The position numbers and the translations under genes were made by a program. The notes below the pieces were generated by a model. That model saw only the letters and a list, made by a program, of their open reading frames with translations. It did not search any database and had not been told where the DNA came from. 64,000 nucleotides of DNA from Tabrizicola sp. (GTDB lineage: Bacteria > Pseudomonadota > Alphaproteobacteria > Rhodobacterales > Rhodobacteraceae): positions 186,001 through 250,000 of the forward strand of contig NZ_JAEULO010000068.1 in NCBI RefSeq assembly GCF_016793705.1, read 5' to 3'. Shown here one piece after another: positions 44,954 to 54,300 of this stretch. Each line of letters begins with the position of its first letter. The stretch's first letter is position 1.

Positions 44954-45195
44954 CAGAAGGAAACGTCGCGTGGCAGTGCCCCGGCCCTGTCGATTTCCCC
45001 GCCGGGAAAGGCAAGCAGGTGGTCGGCAAACCGGCCCCGATGTTGGCCCGCCTCCGAGACGAGACGCGCGTAGTCGCTGGCCGACAGCACGACGACGGCA
45101 GGCTTTCCGCGCCGGGTCACTTCCTGCGGTCTTCCGCCAAGCGCGGCTTCGACCACTTCGGAAAAGCGATTCTTGGCGTCCTGCAAAGTCCACAT
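44953..45195 (-). CDS. Phd/YefM-family antitoxin
   Basis: An 80-residue protein starting MWTLQDAKNRFSEVVEAAL, with the family's PQEVTRRGKPAVVVLSASDYARL. The N-terminal half binds operator DNA and the C-terminal tail wraps the toxin. ATG 45195 is preferred (AGGTG eight bases upstream) over GTG 45201. The palindrome directly upstream is its likely self-binding site. Confidence 0.92.
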   Translation of the reverse strand: MWTLQDAKNRFSEVVEAALGGRPQEVTRRGKPAVVVLSASDYARLVSEAGQHRGRFADHLLAFPGGEIDRAGALPRDVSF

Positions 45196-45203
45196 GAGCA
45201 CAC

Positions 45204-45231
45204 CTATCTAGCCAGATAGCTAGCTAGATAG
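45204..45231. promoter_or_regulatory. Operator palindrome of the toxin-antitoxin unit
   Basis: CTATCTAGC (45204-45212) and GCTAGATAG (45223-45231) form a perfect 9-bp inverted repeat around CAGATAGCTA, which contains further AGATAG half-sites. It lies 8 bases upstream of the antitoxin start and stands out as AT-rich in GC-rich DNA. Autorepression by the antitoxin-toxin complex is the expected role. Confidence 0.75.
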
Positions 45232-45255
45232 GTTGAAGGCTTTCTCCCGTCAAGC

Positions 45256-46386
<1,131 letters not shown>

Positions 46387-46482
46387 GGGGTTTCCCTCCC
46401 TTGAAGAATTTTTCGGAACCTGTGCCAAACTGGGGCGTAAAGCAATGACGGATTCGACTCCGAAGCATGAAGGATGCGACCC

Positions 46483-46764
46483 ATGAAACACGCCTTTCCC
46501 CTGCTTGTCTGCACCCCCCTGCTGCTGTCGGCCTGCGTGATGGAGCCGGTGCCGATGCCGCCCCCCGACCCGCTGGCCAGCTGCGGCGCGGACGAACTGC
46601 AATACCTGGTCGGTCGCCCCGGCGTGGTGCTGGACGGAATGCGCTTCAGCCAGGACGTGCGGGTGATCCAGCACGGCATGGCGGTGACGATGGACTACAG
46701 CGCCCAGCGGCTGAACTTCTGGCTTGACCGCCGCGACGTGATCGAGCGCGTGACCTGTGGCTGA
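46483..46764 (+). CDS. I78-type peptidase inhibitor family lipoprotein, copy 1
   Basis: A 93-residue protein with a lipobox signal (LLVCTPLLLSACVMEP) and a mature domain of the I78 inhibitor pattern: CGADELQYLVGRPG, then VRVIQHGMAVTMDYSAQRLNFWLD and a terminal VTCG. Such small exported proteins are predicted or shown to inhibit serine proteases. AAGGA at 46469-46473 fits ATG 46483 better than ATG 46474. The second copy starts inside its end. Confidence 0.8.
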   Translation: MKHAFPLLVCTPLLLSACVMEPVPMPPPDPLASCGADELQYLVGRPGVVLDGMRFSQDVRVIQHGMAVTMDYSAQRLNFWLDRRDVIERVTCG

Positions 46765-47017
46765 TCGCGGGGCGCTGGCCGGGGTCCTGTGTCTGGTGCT
46801 GGCCGCCTGCGTGGACCAGCCAGGTCCCGACGCCTGCGGTGCGGCAGGGATGCAGGACCTCCTCGGCCAGGATCGGGGCGTGCTGGCGGCAATGACCCTG
46901 CCGACCGGTACCCGCGTGATCACGCCGGGCATGGCCGTGACCGAGGACTACAGCGCCTCACGCCTGAACATCGACCTCGATGCGCAAGGCCGGATCACCG
47001 GCATCTGGTGTGGATAA
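46757..47017 (+). CDS. I78-type peptidase inhibitor family protein, copy 2
   Basis: An 86-residue paralogue of the preceding gene with the same core (CGAAGMQDLLGQDRG, VITPGMAVTEDYSASRLNIDLD, WCG). It has a short exported N-terminus ending in LVLAACVDQP, again a lipobox. The GTG at 46757 overlaps the first copy by eight bases, so the two are one unit arising by tandem duplication. Sequence divergence between copies is already large. Confidence 0.75.
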   Translation: MADRGALAGVLCLVLAACVDQPGPDACGAAGMQDLLGQDRGVLAAMTLPTGTRVITPGMAVTEDYSASRLNIDLDAQGRITGIWCG

Positions 47018-47029
47018 AGCCGCAGGAAA

Positions 47030-47057
47030 AGCGTCCCGGCCTTTCGGTCGGGACGCT
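47030..47057. terminator. Strong hairpin terminator between convergent genes
   Basis: AGCGTCCCGGCC and GGTCGGGACGCT form a 12-bp stem with one G-U pair around loop TTTC. On the minus strand it is followed by TTTTCC, so it most clearly ends the cytochrome gene's transcript. It also sits 13 bases after the second inhibitor gene. Confidence 0.8.
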
Positions 47058-47076
47058 GCATCACCGGGGGTCTGCG

Positions 47077-47520
47077 TTATTCCTTCATGATGCGATAGGT
47101 GGTGTGGCAGTCCTTGCAGGCCCCGCCGAGCGCCCCCATCCCCGCCTTGATCGTATCCACCGAAGCGACGTCCAGCGCGCCCGCGGCATCGTTCGCGGCC
47201 TTGGCCTTCTTCAGGAAATCGTCCCAGTTTGCCCAGATCTCCGGCTTGGCTTCCGAGGCCGGGTCCGCCGCGCCCTGGTCCTTGAAGGTGGCCTCGATCT
47301 TGCCCGTCGCCTCGACCAGCGCGGCCTTGGCGCCTTCGGCAGCGGCGGCGTCGAAGGCGGTCTTGCCACCTGCCATGTCGCCGATGATGCCGACGTTCTT
47401 GCCGATGGTTTCCATCAGCTCCTCGCGCGCGATGGCGTTCGGGTCCGTGCGTTCTTCCTCGGCGAAAGCGGCCCCTGCGGACAGGGTGGCACCGATGATC
47501 AAGGCTTTGGCAAACTTCAT
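47077..47520 (-). CDS. Cytochrome c' / c556 family protein
   Basis: A 147-residue periplasmic cytochrome. It has a signal peptide (MKFAKALIIGATLSAGAAFA), a four-helix-bundle body, and the covalent heme site CKDCH at 135-139 near the C-terminus, as in the cytochrome c' fold. A methionine in REELMETIGKNVG stands where low-spin c556 members have their axial ligand, so c556 is somewhat more likely than five-coordinate c'. Roles in this group include electron transfer and NO binding. Confidence 0.88.
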   Translation of the reverse strand: MKFAKALIIGATLSAGAAFAEEERTDPNAIAREELMETIGKNVGIIGDMAGGKTAFDAAAAEGAKAALVEATGKIEATFKDQGAADPASEAKPEIWANWDDFLKKAKAANDAAGALDVASVDTIKAGMGALGGACKDCHTTYRIMKE

Positions 47521-47687
47521 GTACTGGCTCCCTCGCTGGCTTTACCTTGGCCACTATAGGCGGGGCATTCCGTCACGATAGCCGGACGGTTGTGCTCTCA
47601 CGCACTTGTCATCTGCGGTGGTGCGGGCTCAGCAGCGCGCAACCCAGGCCCTTGCGGCAGCGCGCTGTCCGTGGAAACCATCCACAC

Positions 47688-48932
47688 ATGAAGTCCCGCA
47701 ACCGCATCTCGGTGCATCAGACGCAGCGCATGGCGCTGACCACCGGGCTTGCGACCTCGATCCGCATCCTGCGCGCCGATGCTGCCGGGCTCAGCCGCTA
47801 TCTCGAGGAAGCGGCAGTGGAGAATCCGCAGATCATCCTGACCCGGCCGCAGGTGCAGGAATGGCTGCCGCGCTGGAAATCGGCCTTCGGCTCGGACGAC
47901 CGGCCCGAGCAGGAAGCCGCGGGGCCGAGCCTTGTCTCGCATGTGCTTGGCATGATCGAGGCGCTGCGGCTGGCCCAGGCCGAGGCCCGCATCGCCATGG
48001 CACTGGCCGAGGCGCTGGAACCCTCGGGCTGGATCGGCCGCGCCCTGCCGGCGATTGCGGGGCAACTGGGGGTCGGGGTTCCGGCGGTGGAAAGCGTGCT
48101 CAGCCGTCTGCAACAGCGGGCCGAGCCGACCGGGCTTTTCGCCCGCAACCTCGCCGAATGCCTGCGGCTGCAAGCCGAAGAGGCGGGGGAACTCGACGCG
48201 CCCATGGCGGCACTTCTGTCCCGGCTCGACCTGCTGGCCAAAGGCGAGATCGACCGCATCGCGCGCGAGGCGGGGCTGGATTTGACGGACCTGCGCCAGG
48301 CCTTCGGGCGGCTGCGCAGCTATGACCCGAAACCGGGCGCCGGGTTCGAGGTCAATGCCGCCCCGGTGCGCGAGCCCGACCTGATCGCCGAGAAGGGCGC
48401 GGCGGGCTGGATCGTCTCGCTGAACCGCTCGGCGCTGCCCTCGGTCTCGGTCGCCGAAGGCCGGGGCAAGGGACGGGCCGAGGCGCGGGCGCTGATCCGG
48501 ATGATAGAGGGGCGGAACGCAACGCTTCTGTCGGTGGGGCAGGACATACTGACCCGGCAGACCGCTGCCCTCGAACACGGTCTTGGGGCGCTGGTGCCGA
48601 TGACCATGGCCGAGGTGGCAATGGCGCTGGGCCTGCACGAGGGCACGATCAGCCGGGTCGTCGCGGGCACCGCGGTCGATACCCCGCGCGGCACCTGGTG
48701 GCTGCGTGCGCTCTTCACCAAGGCGGCGCGCGACGGGGGCCTGGCGGCAGGCGCGCTGCGCGACCGGCTGGCGAAGCTGGTGGCGGGGGAGGACCCGGAG
48801 CATCCGCTTTCCGACGACGCCCTTGCCGCGGCTTTGGCCGAGGGCGGCACCCCCATCGCCCGGCGGACGGTCGCGAAATACCGCACGATGCTGAACCTGC
48901 CCCCGGCCCATCGGCGCAGGCGGCGGCACTGA
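47688..48932 (+). CDS. rpoN: RNA polymerase sigma-54 factor, shortened accessory-type
   Basis: A 414-residue sigma-54. Region I is reduced (QTQRMALTTGLATSIRIL) relative to the usual Gln-rich form, and the acidic region II is nearly absent. The core-binding part, the helix-turn-helix and the RpoN box ARRTVAKYR (391-399) that reads the -24 promoter element are intact. It would direct transcription from -24/-12 promoters with an enhancer-binding ATPase. The usual neighbours lptB, hpf and ptsN are absent, so this is probably an additional rpoN copy of the kind found in Rhodobacter. ATG 47688 opens the family start. Confidence 0.9.
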   Translation: MKSRNRISVHQTQRMALTTGLATSIRILRADAAGLSRYLEEAAVENPQIILTRPQVQEWLPRWKSAFGSDDRPEQEAAGPSLVSHVLGMIEALRLAQAEARIAMALAEALEPSGWIGRALPAIAGQLGVGVPAVESVLSRLQQRAEPTGLFARNLAECLRLQAEEAGELDAPMAALLSRLDLLAKGEIDRIAREAGLDLTDLRQAFGRLRSYDPKPGAGFEVNAAPVREPDLIAEKGAAGWIVSLNRSALPSVSVAEGRGKGRAEARALIRMIEGRNATLLSVGQDILTRQTAALEHGLGALVPMTMAEVAMALGLHEGTISRVVAGTAVDTPRGTWWLRALFTKAARDGGLAAGALRDRLAKLVAGEDPEHPLSDDALAAALAEGGTPIARRTVAKYRTMLNLPPAHRRRRRH

Positions 48933-49004
48933 TGTCGCTTCCGGGGCTGACAGCGGCGTGAACCTGCCTTAGCTGGCGGAAGGCGAAGCGGGGCAGGGAC
49001 GAAG

Positions 49005-51005
49005 ATGGCGATCTTTCTGGGTGTCGATACCGGGGGCACCTATACCGATGCGGTGATCCTGGACGAGGCGGCGAATACGGTCCTCGGCAAGGCCAAGGCG
49101 CTGACCTCGCGGCACGACCTTGCGGTGGGGATCGGCGAGGCGGTGGATGCGGCCATCGCGGCGGCGGGGGTCGGGGCGGCGGACGTGGCGCTGGTGTCGC
49201 TCTCCACCACTTTGGCGACCAACGCGCTGGTCGAGGGCCAGGGCGCCCGCGTGGCGCTGGTCTTCATCGGCTTCGACGATGCCGACCTCGGCCGCAGCGG
49301 CCTGACCGAGGCCTTGAAGGGCGACCCGGTGGTGAAGTTGCCAGGCGGGCATACCCATGCCGGGACCGAGGCCGCACCGCTGGACCTCGGGCTGCTGGAA
49401 CTCATGGTGCGGGAACTGGGCGACGAGGTGTCGGGCTTCGCCGTCGCCTCACAATTCGCGACGCGGAACCCCGCGCACGAGATCGCGGCGCGCGACCTGA
49501 TCCGCCGGGTGACGGGGCGGCCCGTGACCTGCTCGCATGAGCTGTCCGCCAACCTGAACGGCCCGAAGCGCGCCCTCACCGCCGTGCTGAACGCCCGGCT
49601 GATCGGGATGATCGACCGGCTGGTCGCCGCCTGCGAGCGGCATCTGGTGCAGGTGGGCATCGACGCGCCGCTGATGGTGGTGCGCGGCGACGGGGCGCTG
49701 ATTTCCGCCGCCATGGTGCGCGAACGGCCGATCGAGACGATCCTCAGTGGCCCCGCCGCCAGCATCGTCGGCGCGCGCTGGCTGACCGGGGCCTCCGACG
49801 CGCTGGTCAGCGACATCGGCGGGACGACGACCGACGTGGCGCTCCTGCGCGGCGGGCTGCCCGAGATCGACCCGCAGGGCGCGCGGGTGGGCGGCTTCCG
49901 CACTATGGTCGAGGCGGTGGCGATGCGCACGACCGGCCTTGGCGGCGACAGCGAGGTGCATCTGGTAACGGAAGGCCTGACGGGCGGGTTGCGGCTTGGC
50001 CCCCGTCGGCTGATGCCGGTCTCGCTCCTCGCGATGGAGCATGGCGAGATGGTCCATGCGGCGCTCGACCGCTGGCTCTCGTCCGAGGCGGTGGGCGAGA
50101 TGGACGGCCGTTTCGTCGTGCCGATGTCGGGCCAGCGCGGCGGGTTGAACGCCCGCGAACTGGCGGTGCTGGAGCGGATCACCAGGCCGATGACCATGGC
50201 CGCCGCGCTGACCTCGCGGCTCGAGGTCGCGGCGCTGGAACGGCTGGTCGCGCGGGGGCTGGTGATGCTCTCGGGCGTCACCCCCTCGGACGCGGCGCAT
50301 GTGCTGGGGCGGCTGGACAGCTGGGACGGCGCGGCAGCGGAAAAGGCCCTGCGCCTGATCGCCAAGAGGCGCACCGGGGCGGGCGAGCGCTTCGCCACCG
50401 GGCCGAAGGTCTTCGCGCAAGCGGTGGTGGATCAACTGACGCAGCAGACAGTCGATTGCCTTCTGGAAGCCGCTTTCGGCGAGGATGCGGAGTTCGCGGA
50501 TGAAGCGCCGGAAACCCTCGCCCGCCACACGCTGACCAGGGCGGGCCTCGCCCGGCACCGGGGCGTTCTGGAGCTGGACGTCAGGCTTGGCGTCCCGGTC
50601 ATCGGCCTCGGCGCCTCGGCCCCCTCCTACTATGGTGCGGTGGGCGAAAGGCTGCATTGCCAGACGATCCTGCCCGAACATGCCGGTGTGGCGAACGCCA
50701 TCGGCGCGGTGGCGGGGCAGGTCAGCCAGCGGGCAACCGGCACGGTGTCGTCGCCCGCCGAAGGCCGCTACGTCGCGCATCTGGCCGAAGGGCTGGAAAG
50801 CTTCTCCTCCTCGGAAGTCGCTCTCGCCGCGCTGGAAGCCGCGCTGGTCGCCGACGCCTCTTCCCGCGCGCGGGAGGCCGGGGCGGTGGACCTGCGGGTG
50901 ACGGTCGAGCGCGAGGTGAACGAGGTCGAGATCGAGGGCCGCACCATGTTCATCGAAGCGCGGGTCACGGCCACGGCTTCGGGCAGGCCAAGGGTGGCGC
51001 ACTAG
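49005..51005 (+). CDS. Hydantoinase/oxoprolinase family protein, HyuA-type subunit
   Basis: A 666-residue protein with an actin-like ATPase fold. The N-terminus IFLGVDTGGTYTDAVILD and the second phosphate loop SDIGGTTTDVALLRGG are the family signatures. HyuA works with HyuB to open hydantoin, oxoproline or N-methylhydantoin rings at the cost of ATP. No hyuB lies beside it here, and the length is near that of stand-alone HyuA subunits. Either the partner is elsewhere or the enzyme has another role, as in acetone or acetophenone carboxylase relatives. Confidence 0.87.
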   Translation: MAIFLGVDTGGTYTDAVILDEAANTVLGKAKALTSRHDLAVGIGEAVDAAIAAAGVGAADVALVSLSTTLATNALVEGQGARVALVFIGFDDADLGRSGLTEALKGDPVVKLPGGHTHAGTEAAPLDLGLLELMVRELGDEVSGFAVASQFATRNPAHEIAARDLIRRVTGRPVTCSHELSANLNGPKRALTAVLNARLIGMIDRLVAACERHLVQVGIDAPLMVVRGDGALISAAMVRERPIETILSGPAASIVGARWLTGASDALVSDIGGTTTDVALLRGGLPEIDPQGARVGGFRTMVEAVAMRTTGLGGDSEVHLVTEGLTGGLRLGPRRLMPVSLLAMEHGEMVHAALDRWLSSEAVGEMDGRFVVPMSGQRGGLNARELAVLERITRPMTMAAALTSRLEVAALERLVARGLVMLSGVTPSDAAHVLGRLDSWDGAAAEKALRLIAKRRTGAGERFATGPKVFAQAVVDQLTQQTVDCLLEAAFGEDAEFADEAPETLARHTLTRAGLARHRGVLELDVRLGVPVIGLGASAPSYYGAVGERLHCQTILPEHAGVANAIGAVAGQVSQRATGTVSSPAEGRYVAHLAEGLESFSSSEVALAALEAALVADASSRAREAGAVDLRVTVEREVNEVEIEGRTMFIEARVTATASGRPRVAH

Positions 51006-51080
51006 GGCTGCTCCTCATTCGGCTGTTCCCGACGAGGAGACGAAGTCGAACGAGGAGGCCCAAGCCGAGCCGATTCACCC

Positions 51081-51109
51081 TTGACCTCTTCCCGCCGCGC
51101 CCTTAATCC
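51081..51109 (+). promoter_or_regulatory. Sigma-70-type promoter of tRNA-Met
   Basis: TTGACC (51081-51086) and TAATCC (51104-51109) are separated by exactly 17 bases, and the mature tRNA begins 11 bases after the second. This fits a vegetative promoter driving the tRNA gene alone. Confidence 0.6.
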
Positions 51110-51119
51110 GCCCGCCAGT

Positions 51120-51196
51120 GGCTAGGTAGCTCAGCTGGTTAGAGCGCGCGACTCATAATCGCGAGGTCGAGGGTTCGAGTCCCTCCCTCGCCACCA
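51120..51196 (+). tRNA. tRNA-Met (anticodon CAT), probably elongator
   Basis: A complete cloverleaf can be drawn: acceptor starting GGCTAGG, D arm GCTC-AGCTGGTTA-GAGC, anticodon stem CGCGA/TCGCG with loop CTCATAA, T arm GAGGG-TTCGAGT-CCCTC, and encoded CCA. The GGCTA start and loop match elongator tRNA-Met better than tRNA-Ile(CAU) or initiator tRNA. One acceptor pair is a mismatch (T4 opposite C69), where CCTAGCC would be expected instead of the CCTCGCC seen. Confidence 0.93.
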
Positions 51197-51350
51197 CTTC
51201 CCGAAGACCCTGACGATCCCGGAGGCCCGTAGCCCCGCCTCGGTGCGGCCGTCCCGCGGCCAAGAAAGCCATTGCAGCGCAGGCCGGGCGCTGATTGATT
51301 GCATTAACAATGCCTTGCCCTGACCAGCCCTTGCGACGGGGTCCGGACCC

Positions 51351-54300
51351 TTGACCAGTCAGACCGACAGCTTCCTGGCGCGCTGCCTGTCCATTGACCT
51401 GGAGGTGGACCCGAAGACCGCGCGGCTTTTCGCCTTCGGCGCGCTGCGGGGCGGGGAGACGCTGGCCTACCGCGCCGGACCCTGGGCCGCTCTCGACATG
51501 GCACTCGACCGGCTGGAGGCGTTCAGTGCCGGGGCGACACATCTCGTCGGGCACAACATCCTGCGCCATGACCTGCCGCATCTGGCGGCGAACCGGGCGC
51601 GGCTGGCCGGGCTGGGCGCAGCGGCCGTCGACACGCTTTGGCTGAACCCGCTCGCCTTCCCGCGCAATCCCTATCACCACCTGGTCAAGCATTATCAGGA
51701 CGGGCGGCTGGAGGTCGGCCATGTCAACGACCCGGTGGAAGATGCCCGGCTGGCGATGCAGCTTTTGTCCGACCAGATCGCCGCCTTCGCCCGGCTGGGA
51801 GAGGAAAGCCCGGACACACTGGCCGCCTGGCACCACTTGACCACCCGCGGGTCCGAGGCGCCGGGCTTCGATGCCCTCTTCCAGGCGCTGCGCGGCCCCG
51901 CCCCCGGCGAGGCGGCAGCCCATGCGGCGATCCGGCGGCTCTTGACGGGGCAGGCCTGCAACCACCGGCTCGACCAGACGCTCGAGCGCCTCTCCGATCC
52001 GCAGAACGGCTGGCCGATGGCCTATGCGCTGGCCTGGATTTCGGTCGCGGGCGGGGCCTCGGTGATGCCGCCCTGGGTGCGGTTGCAGTTCCCGCAGGCC
52101 GCGCGGATCGTCCGCGACCTGCGCGACTCCAACTGCGGCGACCCGGCCTGCGCCTGGTGCCGCGAGGGAAACGATCCGGGCCGCGCGCTGGAGCGCTGGT
52201 TCGGCTTTCCCGCCTTCCGGCCAGAGCCCGTGGACCCGGAAACCCGCAGGCCGCTTCAGGAACGCATCGTCGCCGAGGCGATGGCGGGCAAGTCGGTGCT
52301 GGGCATCCTGCCCACCGGCACCGGGAAATCGGTCTGCTACCAGATCCCGGCCCTGTCCCGCTTTGACCGGACCGGGGCGCTGACGGTGGTCATCTCGCCC
52401 CTTGTCGCGCTGATGGCAGACCAGGTGCAGGGCATGGCACGGGCGGGCATCTCCTGCGCCGTCACGGTGAACGGGATGCTGTCGCTGCCCGAACGCCACG
52501 ACGCGCTGGAGAAGGTGCGGATGGGCGATGCGGCGATGCTGCTGATCTCGCCCGAACAGCTGCGCTCGCCTTCCGTCCGCTCCGTGCTGCACCAGCGCGA
52601 GGTCGGGCTCTGGGTGCTGGACGAGGCGCATTGCATCTCGAAATGGGGCCACGATTTCCGCCCCGACTACCGCTATGTCAGCCGCTTCATCAGGGAATCC
52701 TCGGGCGACAGCGTGCCGCCGGTCCTGTGCCTGACCGCCACGGCGAAGCCGGAGGTGGTGCGCGACATCCGCGACCATTTCCAGACGCGTGTGGGCGTCG
52801 ACCTCATGCTTCTCGATGGTGGCGCGGTGCGGACCAACCTGCATTTCGATGTCCTGCCGACGCAGAAGGCCACCAAGCTCTCCGACATCCTGACGGCAAT
52901 CGAGGCGCACTTGCCGTCCGAAGGTGGCTCGGGCGCGATTGTCTATTGCGCCACGCGCGCCACGACCGAACGGGTGGCGGGGCATCTCAAGGCGCAGGGG
53001 CTGGCGGCGGACCACTTCCATGCGGGCCTTGAGCCCGAGCGCAAGCGCGAGGTGCAGGAGGCCTTCCGCACCGGCCAGCTTCGGGTCATCGCCGCGACCA
53101 ACGCCTTCGGCATGGGCATCGACAAGCCCGACATCCGGCTGGTGGTGCACGCCGACATTCCGGGCTCGCTGGAGAACTACCTGCAAGAGGCGGGCCGCGC
53201 AGGCCGGGACCGGGCACCCGCCCGTTGTGTGCTGCTCTACGACCCCGAGGATGTCGAGCGGCAATTCTCGCTCTCGGCCCGGTCGCGACTGGCCCGGCAC
53301 GAGATCGGCGCGATCCTCAAGGCGCTTCGGCGGATGGAGAAGCACAAGTCGGGCGAGGTGGTCGCCACCCCGGGCGAGATCGTGCGCGAGGAGAAGGACC
53401 AGGCGTTCGAGCGCGACCGGCAGACCGACGACACCCGCGTCAAGACCGCCGTCGCCTGGCTGGAGGAGGCGACGCTCCTCTCGCGTGAGGAGAACCGGGT
53501 GATGGTCTTCCCCTCCGCGCTACGCATCCGCACGGTCGAGGACGCGGCGGCAATCCTTGACCGTGCCGATATCACGGGGGCGCGGAAGAAGCAGCTTCTG
53601 GATCTTGTCCGCCATGTGATGAACGCGGCCCCAGACGCTGGCGTGTCGACCGACGATCTGATCGGCGCGACCGGGCTTGCGGGCAAGGGCGTGGCCAAGG
53701 CCCTGGCCGATCTGGAGGCGCTGGGGATCGCCCGCAACGACACCGCGATCACCGTCTACCTGCACCTCGGCGTCGAGGACGCCTCGACCCGGCGGCTGGA
53801 GCAGGCGGCACGGCTGGAGACCGACCTGATCGAACTCATGCAGGAGGCCGCGCCAGATGCGCAGGGCAGCGTGCTGCCACTCCATCTGACCGAAACCTGT
53901 CAGGCGCTCCGCGACCGGGGCCATGTCCAGGTGCGGCCCGATCTGGTCGAGACGATCCTGCGCAGCATGGCGCAGGACGGGCGCGACCACGAGGGCAAGA
54001 GCGGTAGCCTGACGCTGCGAAAGCTCAGCCGGAACAGTCTGTCGCTGCGGCTGGGGCGGTCGTGGTCGCTGGTCGCGCGCATCGCCGATCTCCGCCGGCA
54101 AGGGGCGCAGGTGTTGCTGTCGCACCTGATCGGGCGGGCGGCAAAGGGCGCGCGGGGCAAGGATGTCCAGGTCGACACCATCCTTGGCGCGATGCTGGAC
54201 GCGCTGAACGGCGATGCCCTTCTGCGGGCTGACGTCAAGGACATGACCCGGCTGATGGACCGCGCGCTTCTCTGGCTGCATGAGCAGCGGATCGTGACGC

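Noticed and set aside
51120-51196. Reading the CAT tRNA as tRNA-Ile2 or initiator tRNA-Met
   Set aside because: The GGCTA acceptor start and standard first pair fit elongator Met. Initiator features (unpaired first base pair, three G-C pairs at the anticodon stem base) are absent.
51120-51350. tRNA-Met as an integration site for a mobile island carrying the helicase fusion
   Set aside because: No integrase gene, no visible direct repeat of the tRNA end in the window, and ordinary housekeeping genes (gnd, cobQ) follow immediately.
51153-53345. A 730-codon minus-strand frame over tRNA-Met and the helicase fusion
   Set aside because: It would overlap the tRNA and lies antisense to clear RecQ motifs.
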